From: CALRWV02 sp943371965
GTDB lineage: Bacteria; Bacteroidota; JABWAT01
NCBI GenBank assembly: GCA_943371965.1
Contig: CALRWV020000002.1
Location: forward strand, 62,001 to 126,000
Reading direction: 5' to 3'
Length of the DNA: 64,000 bases
The notes under the pieces were generated by a model that ran no database searches, had not been told where the DNA came from, and worked only from the letters and a program-made list of their open reading frames with translations. Shown here in pieces: positions 20,001-27,698 of the stretch (position 1 is its first letter; every line of letters starts with the position of its first letter). The position numbers and the translations under genes are program-made.

Positions 20001-20835
20001 GACTATTTCTGAATTGAGCCCCAATAAATTTATCGGGCATATTCAGTGACCTCACATCGAATAATGACGGGTCATAAATGTAAATATCCGACGCACCTGA
20101 AAACCATATTTTCCCTTCACTGTCTTCAAATGCAAATCGTCTTCCTTTTAGGTTTTGTTTTGCATTTGCAAAAAAAGGCTGCAGCTCATTTTTTTCAGCA
20201 TTATAGAGGAAAATACCCAATTCATAATCAGTTACGATGATATTACCATTTTTCAATTCATTAATATTTAATATTCTTCCAGAGGTCGAAAAGGATACAG
20301 GTTTACCTGTGTAGTCGTTGTAATTTATTCCGTTGAATCGATTGTTAGCCTTATCCAATCGTTGGATGCCTACTTGGTCAGTAGCAACCCATATATTATT
20401 TTTTGAATCACATAGTATTCGTTTGGGCAAGGTCTCATTAATTTGTGGTCCTTTTTCCAACGGGATGTGTTTAAAGTTATCGTTTGCCCGATTGAATACA
20501 TTTACAAAATCCAACGTTCCAATGTATAATTGACCGTCTTGATCTTCACCAATGGAGCTAACCAAGTTGGAGGGTAGGCTGGTAGAATCATTGGGAATGT
20601 TTTTGAAAACTTTAATATCATATCCGTCATACCGATTCAACCCGTCCACAGTTCCGATCCATAAATACCCCAAATGATCCTGAAAGGTACATGTGACAAT
20701 CGAGTTTGATAACCCGTTTGAAACGGTTAGATTCTCAAAAAAATAGTTGTTCTGAGAACGGGATTCAATTGCTGTTAAGCTGAGAATGGCCGACAAAATC
20801 AATTGGAGCCTGTAAGTTTTATTTCCTGTTTTCAT
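17050..20835 (-). CDS. Propeller sensor with SpoIIE/PP2C phosphatase (sensor 4 of 5)
   Basis: The start is ATG 20835, with GGGAAGGGAAAG just upstream; an earlier GTG in frame at 20856 would place that ribosome site inside the gene. The 1261-residue product has a signal peptide, propeller blades (GYLWIGTVDGLNRYDG, NLWIGTPGGISML), the inserted domain at about 530-645 (NLGEGRQ, FGWVED, KNRYAFGVLEL, GHSYNHFNV, WYGIQVLEI), a Y_Y_Y domain, a membrane helix near 970, a coiled coil, and PP2C with EVGGDYYD and MSDGFPEL. Its phosphatase reads GHGMKAGNMV where the others have GHGMRAGTMV, a change beside a metal-binding segment. The propeller part looks more AT-rich than its neighbours and shares least with them. 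Input unknown. Confidence 0.88.
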   Translation of the reverse strand: MKTGNKTYRLQLILSAILSLTAIESRSQNNYFFENLTVSNGLSNSIVTCTFQDHLGYLWIGTVDGLNRYDGYDIKVFKNIPNDSTSLPSNLVSSIGEDQDGQLYIGTLDFVNVFNRANDNFKHIPLEKGPQINETLPKRILCDSKNNIWVATDQVGIQRLDKANNRFNGINYNDYTGKPVSFSTSGRILNINELKNGNIIVTDYELGIFLYNAEKNELQPFFANAKQNLKGRRFAFEDSEGKIWFSGASDIYIYDPSLFDVRSLNMPDKFIGAQFRNSLGINIGRYKYGTISEDSYNHIYVLSDLGILETVDRGNNFSVITESIPSIVPSNLYKDHFGIYWISTVGQGAFMFDPAKKPFRFYEIALDNAAGSKILPVTDIIQNPIKKNELILSNVSNGIFLLDRDSGKSHKLQDVGTLSNDHELLIDDKNTLWYTDNYHLKRMDLTTKKIESYPFPNTTFFRGIYGVNQIKIGPDKNIWVANVNGIAIFNPLTKKFSMISTITNKSFNQELLEKIRSHVKKNQPIASLLKVEEGARLSKDFSLNKSTKILVVNLGEGRQTGTKVTTFDFGWVEDSTGKKLWGADKLENTFYAGGGYKNRYAFGVLELPKGNYHLKYISDIGHSYNHFNVPASPDSMWYGIQVLEIDDPLFSEINLKLETEYDNSHFPPLEIANDLEFSKKYSNTVWITGNGIGLLKYNLTSQTYKWYLFDDKTELFPLINSANQVIEDKDGLIWLATNVGLIRFDPESEKFQIITQRDGLTSNLIAFVKEDFSGNLWIGTPGGISMLSKKSKTGELNFINYDNMDGLHDLPLNGSIISTTDGELLYGGFGGVNAFYPGSSNNTLSQPVITNMTVSGTSIEKIANDIDLEKSISEASQIELSYSNNNLSFEFASIHFSRPQKNKLAFMLEGIDKKWNYTNRRFASYLNLAPGEYVFKLKGSNGDGIWNPAETSLKILITPPWWKTYYAYAGYFLILIGLFFAFDKFQKRRILAKSKVEMTLKEAELRAVAAESQAKIIQLENDRKSQELNDARNLQMSMLPKNVPQFPHLDIAVYMKTATEVGGDYYDFNVSLDGTLTVVLGDATGHGMKAGNMVISAKSLFNSYAANPDIIFTFQEMTRCIKQMQFQSMAMCMTMLKIQNNKLVMSAAGMPPVYIYRNEQSKIDEFQFEGMPLGTMENFPYQLKQTELFKGDTLLVMSDGFPELVNDKDITYGYKRARNSFEEVAEKEPEEIITYLKEAGSRWVNDKDPDDDVTFVVIKIK

Positions 20836-21121
20836 ATCTTTCCCTTCCCGCTTCACTCAATAAAATATTTTTTACTTGCACTTGGTTTACGTTAGACCTG
20901 TGAGGTCTCAAAAACCTCACAGATCTAAATTGTTATTTTGTGTCATTCTGTCCAACGGACTCCATTGGAGAATCCGTCAGCAGACGGAATGAAGAATTAT
21001 AATTTCAATCGGCCAATCTGAAATCCGATGAACGCGGAGTCCCGATCAATCGGGAGAAAAATAATGACAATGAGCATTTATCTTAAAAATCAGCGTCATC
21101 AGCGTTCTATTGTTTTCCTTC
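20836..21121. repeat. Repeat-filled gap between sensors 4 and 5
   Basis: The 286 bp hold the imperfect palindrome at about 20894-20926, the 57-bp module 20941-20997 that repeats 9219-9275 with one clear difference (CCGTCAGC versus CCATCAGC), and the module 21020-21057 that repeats 9298-9334 with two differences. GTCATCAGCGTTCTATTG at 21093-21112 echoes the aguB-aguA spacer. No open frame is supported. The same modules in the same order in two gaps of a paralogous array suggest either that gene plus spacer were duplicated together or that repeats target these gaps. Confidence 0.7.
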
Positions 21122-24100
21122 TCATTTTATCTTGATCACCACAAACGTAACATCATCGTCAGGGTCTTTGTCATTTACCCAGCGAGATCCTGCTTCTTTG
21201 AGATAGGTAATTATTTCTTCCGGTTCTTTTTCTGCTACTTCTTCAAATGAATTTCTGGCACGTTTGTAACCATATGAAACATCATGATCATTTATCAGTT
21301 CAGGAAAACCATCACTCATCACAAGCAGTGTGTCACCTTTGAAAAGCTCTGTTTTTTTCAGCTGGTATGGAAAGTTTTCCATCGTTCCCAACGGCATTCC
21401 TTCGAACTGTAATTCTTCGATTTTACTTTGTTCACTGCGGTAAATATAAACCGGCGGCATTCCGGCAGCAGACATAACAAGTTTATTGTCCTGAATCTTA
21501 AGCATCGTCATGCACATAGCCATTGACTGGAAATGCATACGCTTGATGCAACGGGTCATTTCCTGAAACGTAAACAGAATATCGGGGTTTGCAGCATAAC
21601 TGCTGAACAGAGATTTGGCAGATGTAACCATGGTTCCTGCTCTCATTCCATGTCCGGTTGCATCACCCAAAACAACAGTTAGAGTTCCATCAAGATCAAC
21701 ATTGAAGTCATAGTAGTCACCACCAACTTCAGTAGCCGTTTTCATATAAACGGCAATATCAAGATGAGGAAACTGGGGAACATTTTTTGGAAGCATGGAA
21801 AGCTGAAGAGCTCTTGCATCATTCAGTTCCTGTGACTTTCTGTCATTTTCAAGCTGAATGATTTTTGCCTGTGATTCAGCGGCAACTGCTCTCAATTCTG
21901 CTTCTTTTAGAGTCAGATTAATTTTTATTTTTGCCAGATGTCTTTTTTTCTGAATTCTGTCAATTCCAAAAATGAGACCTGCAAGAAACAATACATATCC
22001 GATGTATGCCCAAATTGTTCGCCACCACGGAGGTAAAACTTTTATCGCAATTGATGTTCCCTCCTCATTCCAAACTCCATCTCCATTTGAACCTTTCACT
22101 CTAAAAACGTAATCTCCCGGAGGAAGATTGGTGTAGGATGCAAATTTCCTGTTATCATAAACCCAATCACCTTTATCAAATCCTTCGAGCTTATAAGCAT
22201 ACTGATTTTTTTCGGGACGCGAAAAATGGATAGCACTGAATTCAAATGAAATATTATTCTGGCTGTACGCAATTGTAATTTCTTTGGTATCCAAAATACT
22301 GGTTGTCAGTGGCGAATTTTCAGTAGATGGATAAACCGGCTCGTTTGAAATTTTAAGCTGTGTAATATTAATTTCAGGAATCTGTTTGTTGATGTTGCTT
22401 GAGTGAAATGCATTGAATCCGTTTTGTCCCGCAAAAAACAATTCACCCGATTCACTTTTAAATGATGCTCTCGCATTGAATGAATATCCCTGCAATCCAT
22501 CTTTCGTATCATAATTTATAAAAATCGGATGTTCTGTATCTTTATTGAATTTTGAAATCCCGTTCAATGTACTCAACCATAAATTTCCGTATGAATCCTC
22601 TTCAATGGCTTCGATATAATTCGACGGCAGTCCATCTTTATCATAAAGAATATTGGCGGCTTTCGTTTGCAGATTGTATCTGAAAAGTCCGCCGTTTGTA
22701 GCAACCCAAATCCAGTTATCTTTGTCAACTATTAAATCATTGATCTGTTTCAAGTTTGTTGAGAAATCAGTAGATACATTTTCCTGTAAGGCTTCAATTG
22801 AGTTTTTTCTGATATCATAAATAAACAAACCTTCTACTGTTCCAATCAATACAGTCCCATTATTCTGATATTCCACTTTTCTGACAAGCGTTGAATTGAT
22901 AAATGGTCTGTTTTCACTTGCTTTGATTAGATTCCTTTTTTCATTTACATCTGATCCTGTTAGGTCAATCACCTGAATTCCCCAAAATGTTGAATCGATC
23001 GGAGCAGCAACATTCCACTTTCCATACGAGTGACTGTCATCTGATTTATAAATAAGCGTGTAACTTCCTTTGTCCAATTTTATTATTCCGGCTACAATTC
23101 TATTTTTCGTTCCACCACCGAGATAAAATGAATTCTTGAATTTGATTCCAGACCAGACTGTATCCTGCTTTTCATTTTCCAACCAGCCGTAATCATACAT
23201 TGATTCAACTTGACCATCGCCTTCACCGGCAGATACAACCAGAACATCAGTTTGTTTTTCTATTTTAAATTCCTTCTTGAGGTTCTGATAATCACCGGGT
23301 TCAAGAATTTCGGCAATCCTTGTATTTTGAGAAGCAATGAAATCAACAAGCTTTAAATCATAAGTACGGGTATCGTGTGTGGGAATGAACTGTCTGGTTT
23401 TGTTTTTGGTGTCAAATTTTACAAATCCGCTGTTTCCTCCCGCAATCCAGAGATTTCCGTAATCATCCATCGATTGACTGAAAAGATTGGTGTAGGGAAT
23501 TGAAAAATGTTTGCTCTTATCTGTTAAATCATAATTGGAAAATGAATTGTTTTTTACATTCAATTCGCTCAACCCCAGATTGGTTCCAACCCACAAAACA
23601 TCAGCAGAACCCCGTTGAATATTTCTAACAATATTTCCGGATAGTGTCTTTGGATTTCCAGTCTGATTCGAAAATCGGGAATAGACTTTTTGCCCGAGAT
23701 TATACTTTATCAATCCGTTATCTGTACCAAGCCAGATATTATCAGCGTCCTGGCTGTTCATGAAAAGGGAAAGGATATTTACAGTTTTATTTGTATTTGA
23801 ATTATCAGCGGAATTCGTAAACAAACGGAACGGTTCCTTTTGAAAATCCAATTTCATCAGACCATTGTTGAAAGTTGAAATCCATAAAATCCCAAAACTG
23901 TCTTTATAAAGCTTTCTGAAAGTTTCATTGTTTTGAATTGAATTCGGGTAATCTGACTGGTTAATCTGTGAGGATTCTCCAGTTTTCATATTGTAACGGT
24001 AAATTCCGTGGTTGTTTGTTCCTATCCATAAAAACCCATCACTGTCCTGATACACTCCCAACTCGGCATTATCAAATATACTTAGGTTTGAAAATTCGTT

Positions 24101-24907
24101 TTTGTATAATTTTATTTCGTTGAATGTGCTGCTGTTCGGATCATAACTGAACAAACCTCTTTCACTGCTTATCCATATCTTTCCGGTTTTATCTTCATAT
24201 AAACTATGTACCCACTGGTTTTTAAAAATATCAGGTTCTGTTTTGCTTATATTGATTTGCTCAAAAAGATTGGTTGTTTTGTTGAATTTCAGCAATCCGA
24301 AAAAAGGCTGATGACTGTAAATGTCGCCCGATGAAGTTTCAAGCATAACAATCATCTGTCCTGCCAGAAGTGCTTTATTGTCTCCATTTTTTATAAAAAG
24401 AACTTCAGACTTTCCTGTGTTTTTATTGAAAATGAACATGCCACTCGCCGTTGCCAGCCAAATCCTGTTTTCACTTTCTTCATGCATTCCGATAATTGTA
24501 TTCGATGCCGAACCTGCACTTGTTGAATCGGGTCTGTAAGTTTCAAAGGTTTCATTGGCTCTGTCATATCTGCACAATCCGCTATTGGTTCCTGCCCAAA
24601 TCGTTCCTTCCTTATCAATCAGAAGCGAATAAACCAGATTATTTGCAAGTGAATTCACTTTGCTCGGATCATTTTTATAAATTCTGAAATTGTAGCCATC
24701 GTAACGGTTTAAACCGTCTGCGGTTGCAACCCAAAGAAAACCGTACTTATCCTGCACGATATCCCAAACCCTATTGTTGGATAGTCCGTTCGGAATCGAA
24801 ACCTGTTCAAAGTTATATTTTTTCTGTGCGTATATATTTCCGGGATTCACGAAAAGAAAACATAACAACAAAATACTCAACTGATTTATTCTGCGAATAA
24901 ATTTCAT
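21122..24907 (-). CDS. Propeller sensor with SpoIIE/PP2C phosphatase (sensor 5 of 5, nearest the switch genes)
   Basis: The 1261-residue protein starts at ATG 24907 behind a strong GGGGGGT ribosome site. It has a signal peptide (to about residue 28), the most regular propeller blades of the set (GFLWVATADGLNRYDG, GTIWAGTNSGLCRYD, GFLWIGTNNHGIYRYN), the inserted domain at about 540-645 (VVSAGEGDG, DYGWLENE, KNRIVAGII, DSHSYGKWNV, FWGIQVIDL), a Y_Y_Y domain, a membrane helix near 969, a coiled coil and PP2C (GGDYYDF, GDATGHGMRAG, MSDGFPEL, DDDVTFVV). It follows the soluble phosphatase gene by 84 bp with only a weak hairpin between, so it is plausibly part of the rsbW-rsbV-rsbU-like transcript and may be the founding member of the array. 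Confidence 0.88.
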   Translation of the reverse strand: MKFIRRINQLSILLLCFLFVNPGNIYAQKKYNFEQVSIPNGLSNNRVWDIVQDKYGFLWVATADGLNRYDGYNFRIYKNDPSKVNSLANNLVYSLLIDKEGTIWAGTNSGLCRYDRANETFETYRPDSTSAGSASNTIIGMHEESENRIWLATASGMFIFNKNTGKSEVLFIKNGDNKALLAGQMIVMLETSSGDIYSHQPFFGLLKFNKTTNLFEQINISKTEPDIFKNQWVHSLYEDKTGKIWISSERGLFSYDPNSSTFNEIKLYKNEFSNLSIFDNAELGVYQDSDGFLWIGTNNHGIYRYNMKTGESSQINQSDYPNSIQNNETFRKLYKDSFGILWISTFNNGLMKLDFQKEPFRLFTNSADNSNTNKTVNILSLFMNSQDADNIWLGTDNGLIKYNLGQKVYSRFSNQTGNPKTLSGNIVRNIQRGSADVLWVGTNLGLSELNVKNNSFSNYDLTDKSKHFSIPYTNLFSQSMDDYGNLWIAGGNSGFVKFDTKNKTRQFIPTHDTRTYDLKLVDFIASQNTRIAEILEPGDYQNLKKEFKIEKQTDVLVVSAGEGDGQVESMYDYGWLENEKQDTVWSGIKFKNSFYLGGGTKNRIVAGIIKLDKGSYTLIYKSDDSHSYGKWNVAAPIDSTFWGIQVIDLTGSDVNEKRNLIKASENRPFINSTLVRKVEYQNNGTVLIGTVEGLFIYDIRKNSIEALQENVSTDFSTNLKQINDLIVDKDNWIWVATNGGLFRYNLQTKAANILYDKDGLPSNYIEAIEEDSYGNLWLSTLNGISKFNKDTEHPIFINYDTKDGLQGYSFNARASFKSESGELFFAGQNGFNAFHSSNINKQIPEINITQLKISNEPVYPSTENSPLTTSILDTKEITIAYSQNNISFEFSAIHFSRPEKNQYAYKLEGFDKGDWVYDNRKFASYTNLPPGDYVFRVKGSNGDGVWNEEGTSIAIKVLPPWWRTIWAYIGYVLFLAGLIFGIDRIQKKRHLAKIKINLTLKEAELRAVAAESQAKIIQLENDRKSQELNDARALQLSMLPKNVPQFPHLDIAVYMKTATEVGGDYYDFNVDLDGTLTVVLGDATGHGMRAGTMVTSAKSLFSSYAANPDILFTFQEMTRCIKRMHFQSMAMCMTMLKIQDNKLVMSAAGMPPVYIYRSEQSKIEELQFEGMPLGTMENFPYQLKKTELFKGDTLLVMSDGFPELINDHDVSYGYKRARNSFEEVAEKEPEEIITYLKEAGSRWVNDKDPDDDVTFVVIKIK

Positions 24908-24991
24908 ACCTACCCCCCAATGTATGTTTTTAAATTTTCCTGGTAAGCCGCTTTAACGGCTAAAGTCACAAATAATTCTTATGGGAAATGC

Positions 24992-26596
24992 TTACTGTCT
25001 GCTTAAATACAGAACCGTAATGTCATCACTTTGGGGAGCTGTTCCTGCATAATTTTTTACTTCGTGAATCATGTGTTCAACAAAGTTTACTGCAGTTGAA
25101 TGGGTGTAATTGCTGAAATACAATTCCAGCTTTTCATCTGTAAATTCCTCGTATTCTTCATTCATTGCTTCCGGAATACCATCCGTATAAAGCAGAAGTT
25201 TTTCACCTGAGTTTATTATTGTTTCAGATGAATCAAAAGGAATTCCGGCATCCATCATTCCAAGCGGTAGTCCTCCGGCACCAATTTTGAAAAGTGAACC
25301 GTCATTCCGCAAAATAAATCCGGGATTGTGACCCGCATTTACGAATGAAAGTTTTCCTGATTCAGGTTCAAGAATCGCAATCAGACAGGTAATGAATTTA
25401 TCGGAAGGAGAAGATTTATAAATAACGGAATTCAGTTTTTCTGCAAGATCGCTTAACGACATATCCATACTCATATAGGCCGAAAGCGATGCGTTTAGTG
25501 TGCTGACAAGCAACGAAGCCGGTACTCCTTTTCCTGCAACATCAGCCATAACAAATGCAAATCTGCCTTCACTCAATGGAAAGCAGTCATAATAATCACC
25601 GCCAACTTCCTTTGATGGAATATTTTTTCCTGCAACATCATATCCATTTATTTCAGGAAGTTTGCTTGGAATAATTTTTTTCTGGATATCTGAAGCAACG
25701 GAAAGTTCCCTTTTCAGGGTTTCAATTTCAATGGTTTCTTCATGGTGCAGCTGGTTTTCAAGAGCTGTAAATACCTGCCTTGCAAATGCACCCAATAAAA
25801 GTTCATCTGTAGTTTCAAATGGAACTGATCCTTCACGGCTTTCCTTGTCAGATACAATAAAAACATATTTTTTGGAATTGAATTCCATTTCACTTTTTAT
25901 CTGGTTTCCGGAGTATAAAATGATTTCTTTCGGCAATCCTTCCGGAATAATAAACTCCTTCACAACACGGTTGTTTTCAAAAATCTGGATCATACCGAAA
26001 GATGCATTTGTTATGGAAACAACACGTTCAATGGAAGTTTCAAACAGGGTGGCAATGTTGTTCAGTTTTGAAAGTTCAATACCGTTATCTATCAGACTGT
26101 TGAGCTGTACAATGCGGTGATTCAAATCGAAGGCAAACTTTTTTTCTTTTTTCTGTGTAATATAGGATTGATAGGAATGGTCAAGCAGTTGTAGAAAAAT
26201 GCGTAGGGAAATCTGATCTGCTTCTGAAAAATCTGTCCCATTCATTTTTGCGCCGATAATCAGTCCGATCCAGGATCTGTCAATCTGCGGAAGGGTTATG
26301 ACAAGCTTGTACAGATCATTTGAAACCGTCCTGAAAACCATTTCATCTGATGTAACCAGCTTGTCAAGAAACTCAAGACTTTTGGTGTTATGGATGTAAT
26401 TCGGAGTCCAATCTTTTTCTGTCCTGTGAAAAAAATTCACGTCATTGATCAGAAGATTTCCGCGGAGGATGTGGTGGAAATTTCTTGCCAACTCATCCAA
26501 ATCACCCGATTGTGACAGGATTGAAAATTCTTCCTGAAAAGAGGTAACCTGCAGTTTCAGTTTTTCAATAAACTGTGAAAAATTTTCATTATCCAT
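24992..26596 (-). CDS. Soluble RsbU-like PP2C phosphatase with N-terminal GAF-like sensor region
   Basis: This 534-residue cytoplasmic serine phosphatase has no signal peptide or membrane helix. The first 290 residues have the look of one or two GAF-type modules (FGMIQIFENNRVVKEF), followed by a linker helix (LKRELSVASDIQKKIIPSKLP) and a SpoIIE/PP2C domain from about 325 to 534. Motifs are EVGGDYYD, ADVAGKGVPASL, NAGHNPG, LLYTDGIPEAMN and QSDDITVL, the standard aspartates of this family. Its NAGHNPG differs from the SAAGMPP of the five membrane sensors, so it is an older, separate branch. It lies 14 bp after the STAS gene; by analogy with RsbU it should dephosphorylate that STAS protein and so release it to bind the kinase. 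Confidence 0.9.
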   Translation of the reverse strand: MDNENFSQFIEKLKLQVTSFQEEFSILSQSGDLDELARNFHHILRGNLLINDVNFFHRTEKDWTPNYIHNTKSLEFLDKLVTSDEMVFRTVSNDLYKLVITLPQIDRSWIGLIIGAKMNGTDFSEADQISLRIFLQLLDHSYQSYITQKKEKKFAFDLNHRIVQLNSLIDNGIELSKLNNIATLFETSIERVVSITNASFGMIQIFENNRVVKEFIIPEGLPKEIILYSGNQIKSEMEFNSKKYVFIVSDKESREGSVPFETTDELLLGAFARQVFTALENQLHHEETIEIETLKRELSVASDIQKKIIPSKLPEINGYDVAGKNIPSKEVGGDYYDCFPLSEGRFAFVMADVAGKGVPASLLVSTLNASLSAYMSMDMSLSDLAEKLNSVIYKSSPSDKFITCLIAILEPESGKLSFVNAGHNPGFILRNDGSLFKIGAGGLPLGMMDAGIPFDSSETIINSGEKLLLYTDGIPEAMNEEYEEFTDEKLELYFSNYTHSTAVNFVEHMIHEVKNYAGTAPQSDDITVLYLSRQ

Positions 26597-26610
26597 GTCT
26601 GAACCTGGAA

Positions 26611-26955
26611 TTATTTTACGAGGGCAATTGCATCATCAACTGTGGCAGCTTTTTTTGCAAAATGAAATAATCCCATAATGGTAAAGGTTTTATCAATTGT
26701 CGGATCAAGATTGGTGAAAATGATCTTCCCGGATTTCTTGTTCAGCTTTTCAATGATTTCAATCAGAAATGAAATTCCGATTGAGTTGACAACATTGGAT
26801 TCTGCAAGATTCAGAATGACATGATCGGTATCTTCCTGATATTTATTGTATTCATCAAGAATTTTCTGTCCGCCGATATTATTGATGTAACCTGAAGTTT
26901 GAATTATCAGGTTTCTGGAATCTTTCGTGGAAGTTAATTTAAATTCCGAAATCAT
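26611..26955 (-). CDS. STAS-domain anti-sigma-factor antagonist (RsbV/SpoIIAA-like)
   Basis: A 114-residue single STAS domain protein. The phosphorylation loop reads NVVNSIGISFL: the residue directly before the conserved glycine, which is the phosphoserine in SpoIIAA (DSSG), is Ile59 here, while S58 sits one place earlier. S58 or the later S62 would have to be the acceptor if the switch is phosphorylation-driven. The rest (HVILNLAES, IIFTNLDPTIDKTFTIMGL) is normal for the family. It lies 7 bp downstream of the kinase gene and 14 bp upstream of the phosphatase gene, an order that matches classical partner-switching operons, so the role is well supported by context even though the loop is unusual. 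Confidence 0.9.
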   Translation of the reverse strand: MISEFKLTSTKDSRNLIIQTSGYINNIGGQKILDEYNKYQEDTDHVILNLAESNVVNSIGISFLIEIIEKLNKKSGKIIFTNLDPTIDKTFTIMGLFHFAKKAATVDDAIALVK

Positions 26956-26962
26956 TTTTCCC

Positions 26963-27379
26963 TCAGATTAAATTTTTTGTAATTGTTATTTTGGTTCCGT
27001 TCGGACCTGATTCAATTTCCAGTCCATCAGACATATTTTTCATCAAGTTCAATCCCCACCCGCGTTTGTTGATGCTGGTAATTTTTTCTTCAATAATCGG
27101 ATCTTTAACGTTCGAAGGCTCAAATCCTTTTCCGTAATCAGTTACCAGAATAACCAGTTTTTCCTTGTTCATGGTAAAGTCAACGTTTACATACGGATTT
27201 TCTTCAGAGGTATGTTCCAAGCCATTGATAATTGCTTCTGTGACGATTATTTTAGCTTCCTGCAGTTTATCGTGGTTGATTCCCAGATTGGTTCCCATCA
27301 TTTGCAACCCTTCGAGGGCGACAAGTTCAATATCATGAACACGTGGAAGTTTGATGCTTAGTTGGCAATTATCATTCAT
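26963..27379 (-). CDS. RsbW/SpoIIAB-like serine kinase (HATPase_c anti-sigma factor)
   Basis: This 138-residue protein is a stand-alone GHKL ATPase. The N box is EAIINGLEHT (E48, N52), the G1 box VTDYGKGFEP (D81, G83, G85) and the G2 box KRGWGLNLMKNMSD (G107, G109). These are the ATP and Mg contacts of anti-sigma kinases of the SpoIIAB type; there is no H-box, so it is not a histidine kinase. An AAGG site lies 5-6 nt before the ATG at 27379. It is the first gene of the minus-strand block and is followed after 7 bp by the STAS gene. It probably phosphorylates the STAS protein and sequesters an unidentified partner, a sigma factor or another protein encoded elsewhere. Confidence 0.9.
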   Translation of the reverse strand: MNDNCQLSIKLPRVHDIELVALEGLQMMGTNLGINHDKLQEAKIIVTEAIINGLEHTSEENPYVNVDFTMNKEKLVILVTDYGKGFEPSNVKDPIIEEKITSINKRGWGLNLMKNMSDGLEIESGPNGTKITITKNLI

Positions 27380-27698
27380 AAATAACCTTAAAATTTAGGT
27401 TCTTACAATTATTAAAAATTAATGATACGATTTAAAGATTTGATAAGCAAAAATGACTGGGAAGAATAGGCAATGGTGAGCAGTGAATGGGGAAAATAAC
27501 AGATGACAGGAGACAATTGACAGTGGAAATTATTGTGTTGAATTCTACCGCCAACAATCAAACAATAAAAATTTTATAAAAACGAAAACAAGATAAAATT
27601 ATCCAATTCTTTTTGTAATTGAATTCCCTTTTTACTGAATTCAGTATTCCATATTCCGTTTTCTGTATTCCGTCTACTGACTTCTGGAACCCCCCTTT
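27380..27698. other. 319-bp spacer between the switch block and the NtrC-like gene
   Basis: No gene is visible. The part next to the kinase gene holds a possible promoter (27422-27450). The middle (about 27470-27535) is a degenerate short-unit spacer (GGTGAGCAGTGAATGG, ACAGATGACAGGAGACAATT) and the part near 27630-27690 another (TTCCATATTCCGTTTTCTG, CTACTGACTTCTGG). Related wording occurs in the gaps at 40860-40900, 48795-48880, 55125-55200 and 59250-59290. Confidence 0.55.
27422..27450 (-). promoter_or_regulatory. Possible promoter of the partner-switch operon
   Basis: On the minus strand TTGCTT (27450-27445) and TATCAT (27427-27422) are separated by exactly 17 bp, a housekeeping-like -35/-10 pair with a good -10 and a weak -35. 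The transcript would start about 35 nt before the kinase ATG. AT-rich sequence gives such matches by chance, so this is tentative. Confidence 0.3.

Noticed and set aside
9219..21057. CRISPR-like arrays from the repeated intergenic modules
   Set aside because: The copies are single in each gap, separated by thousands of bases, not regularly spaced with unique spacers, and no cas gene is present.
5309..24907. First impression that the five propeller proteins are hybrid two-component sensors with histidine kinases
   Set aside because: No H-box or HATPase motif is present in any of the five. Instead each has the GGDYYD, GDATGHG, (T/S)DGFPEL and DDD(I/V)TFVV motifs of SpoIIE/PP2C phosphatases.
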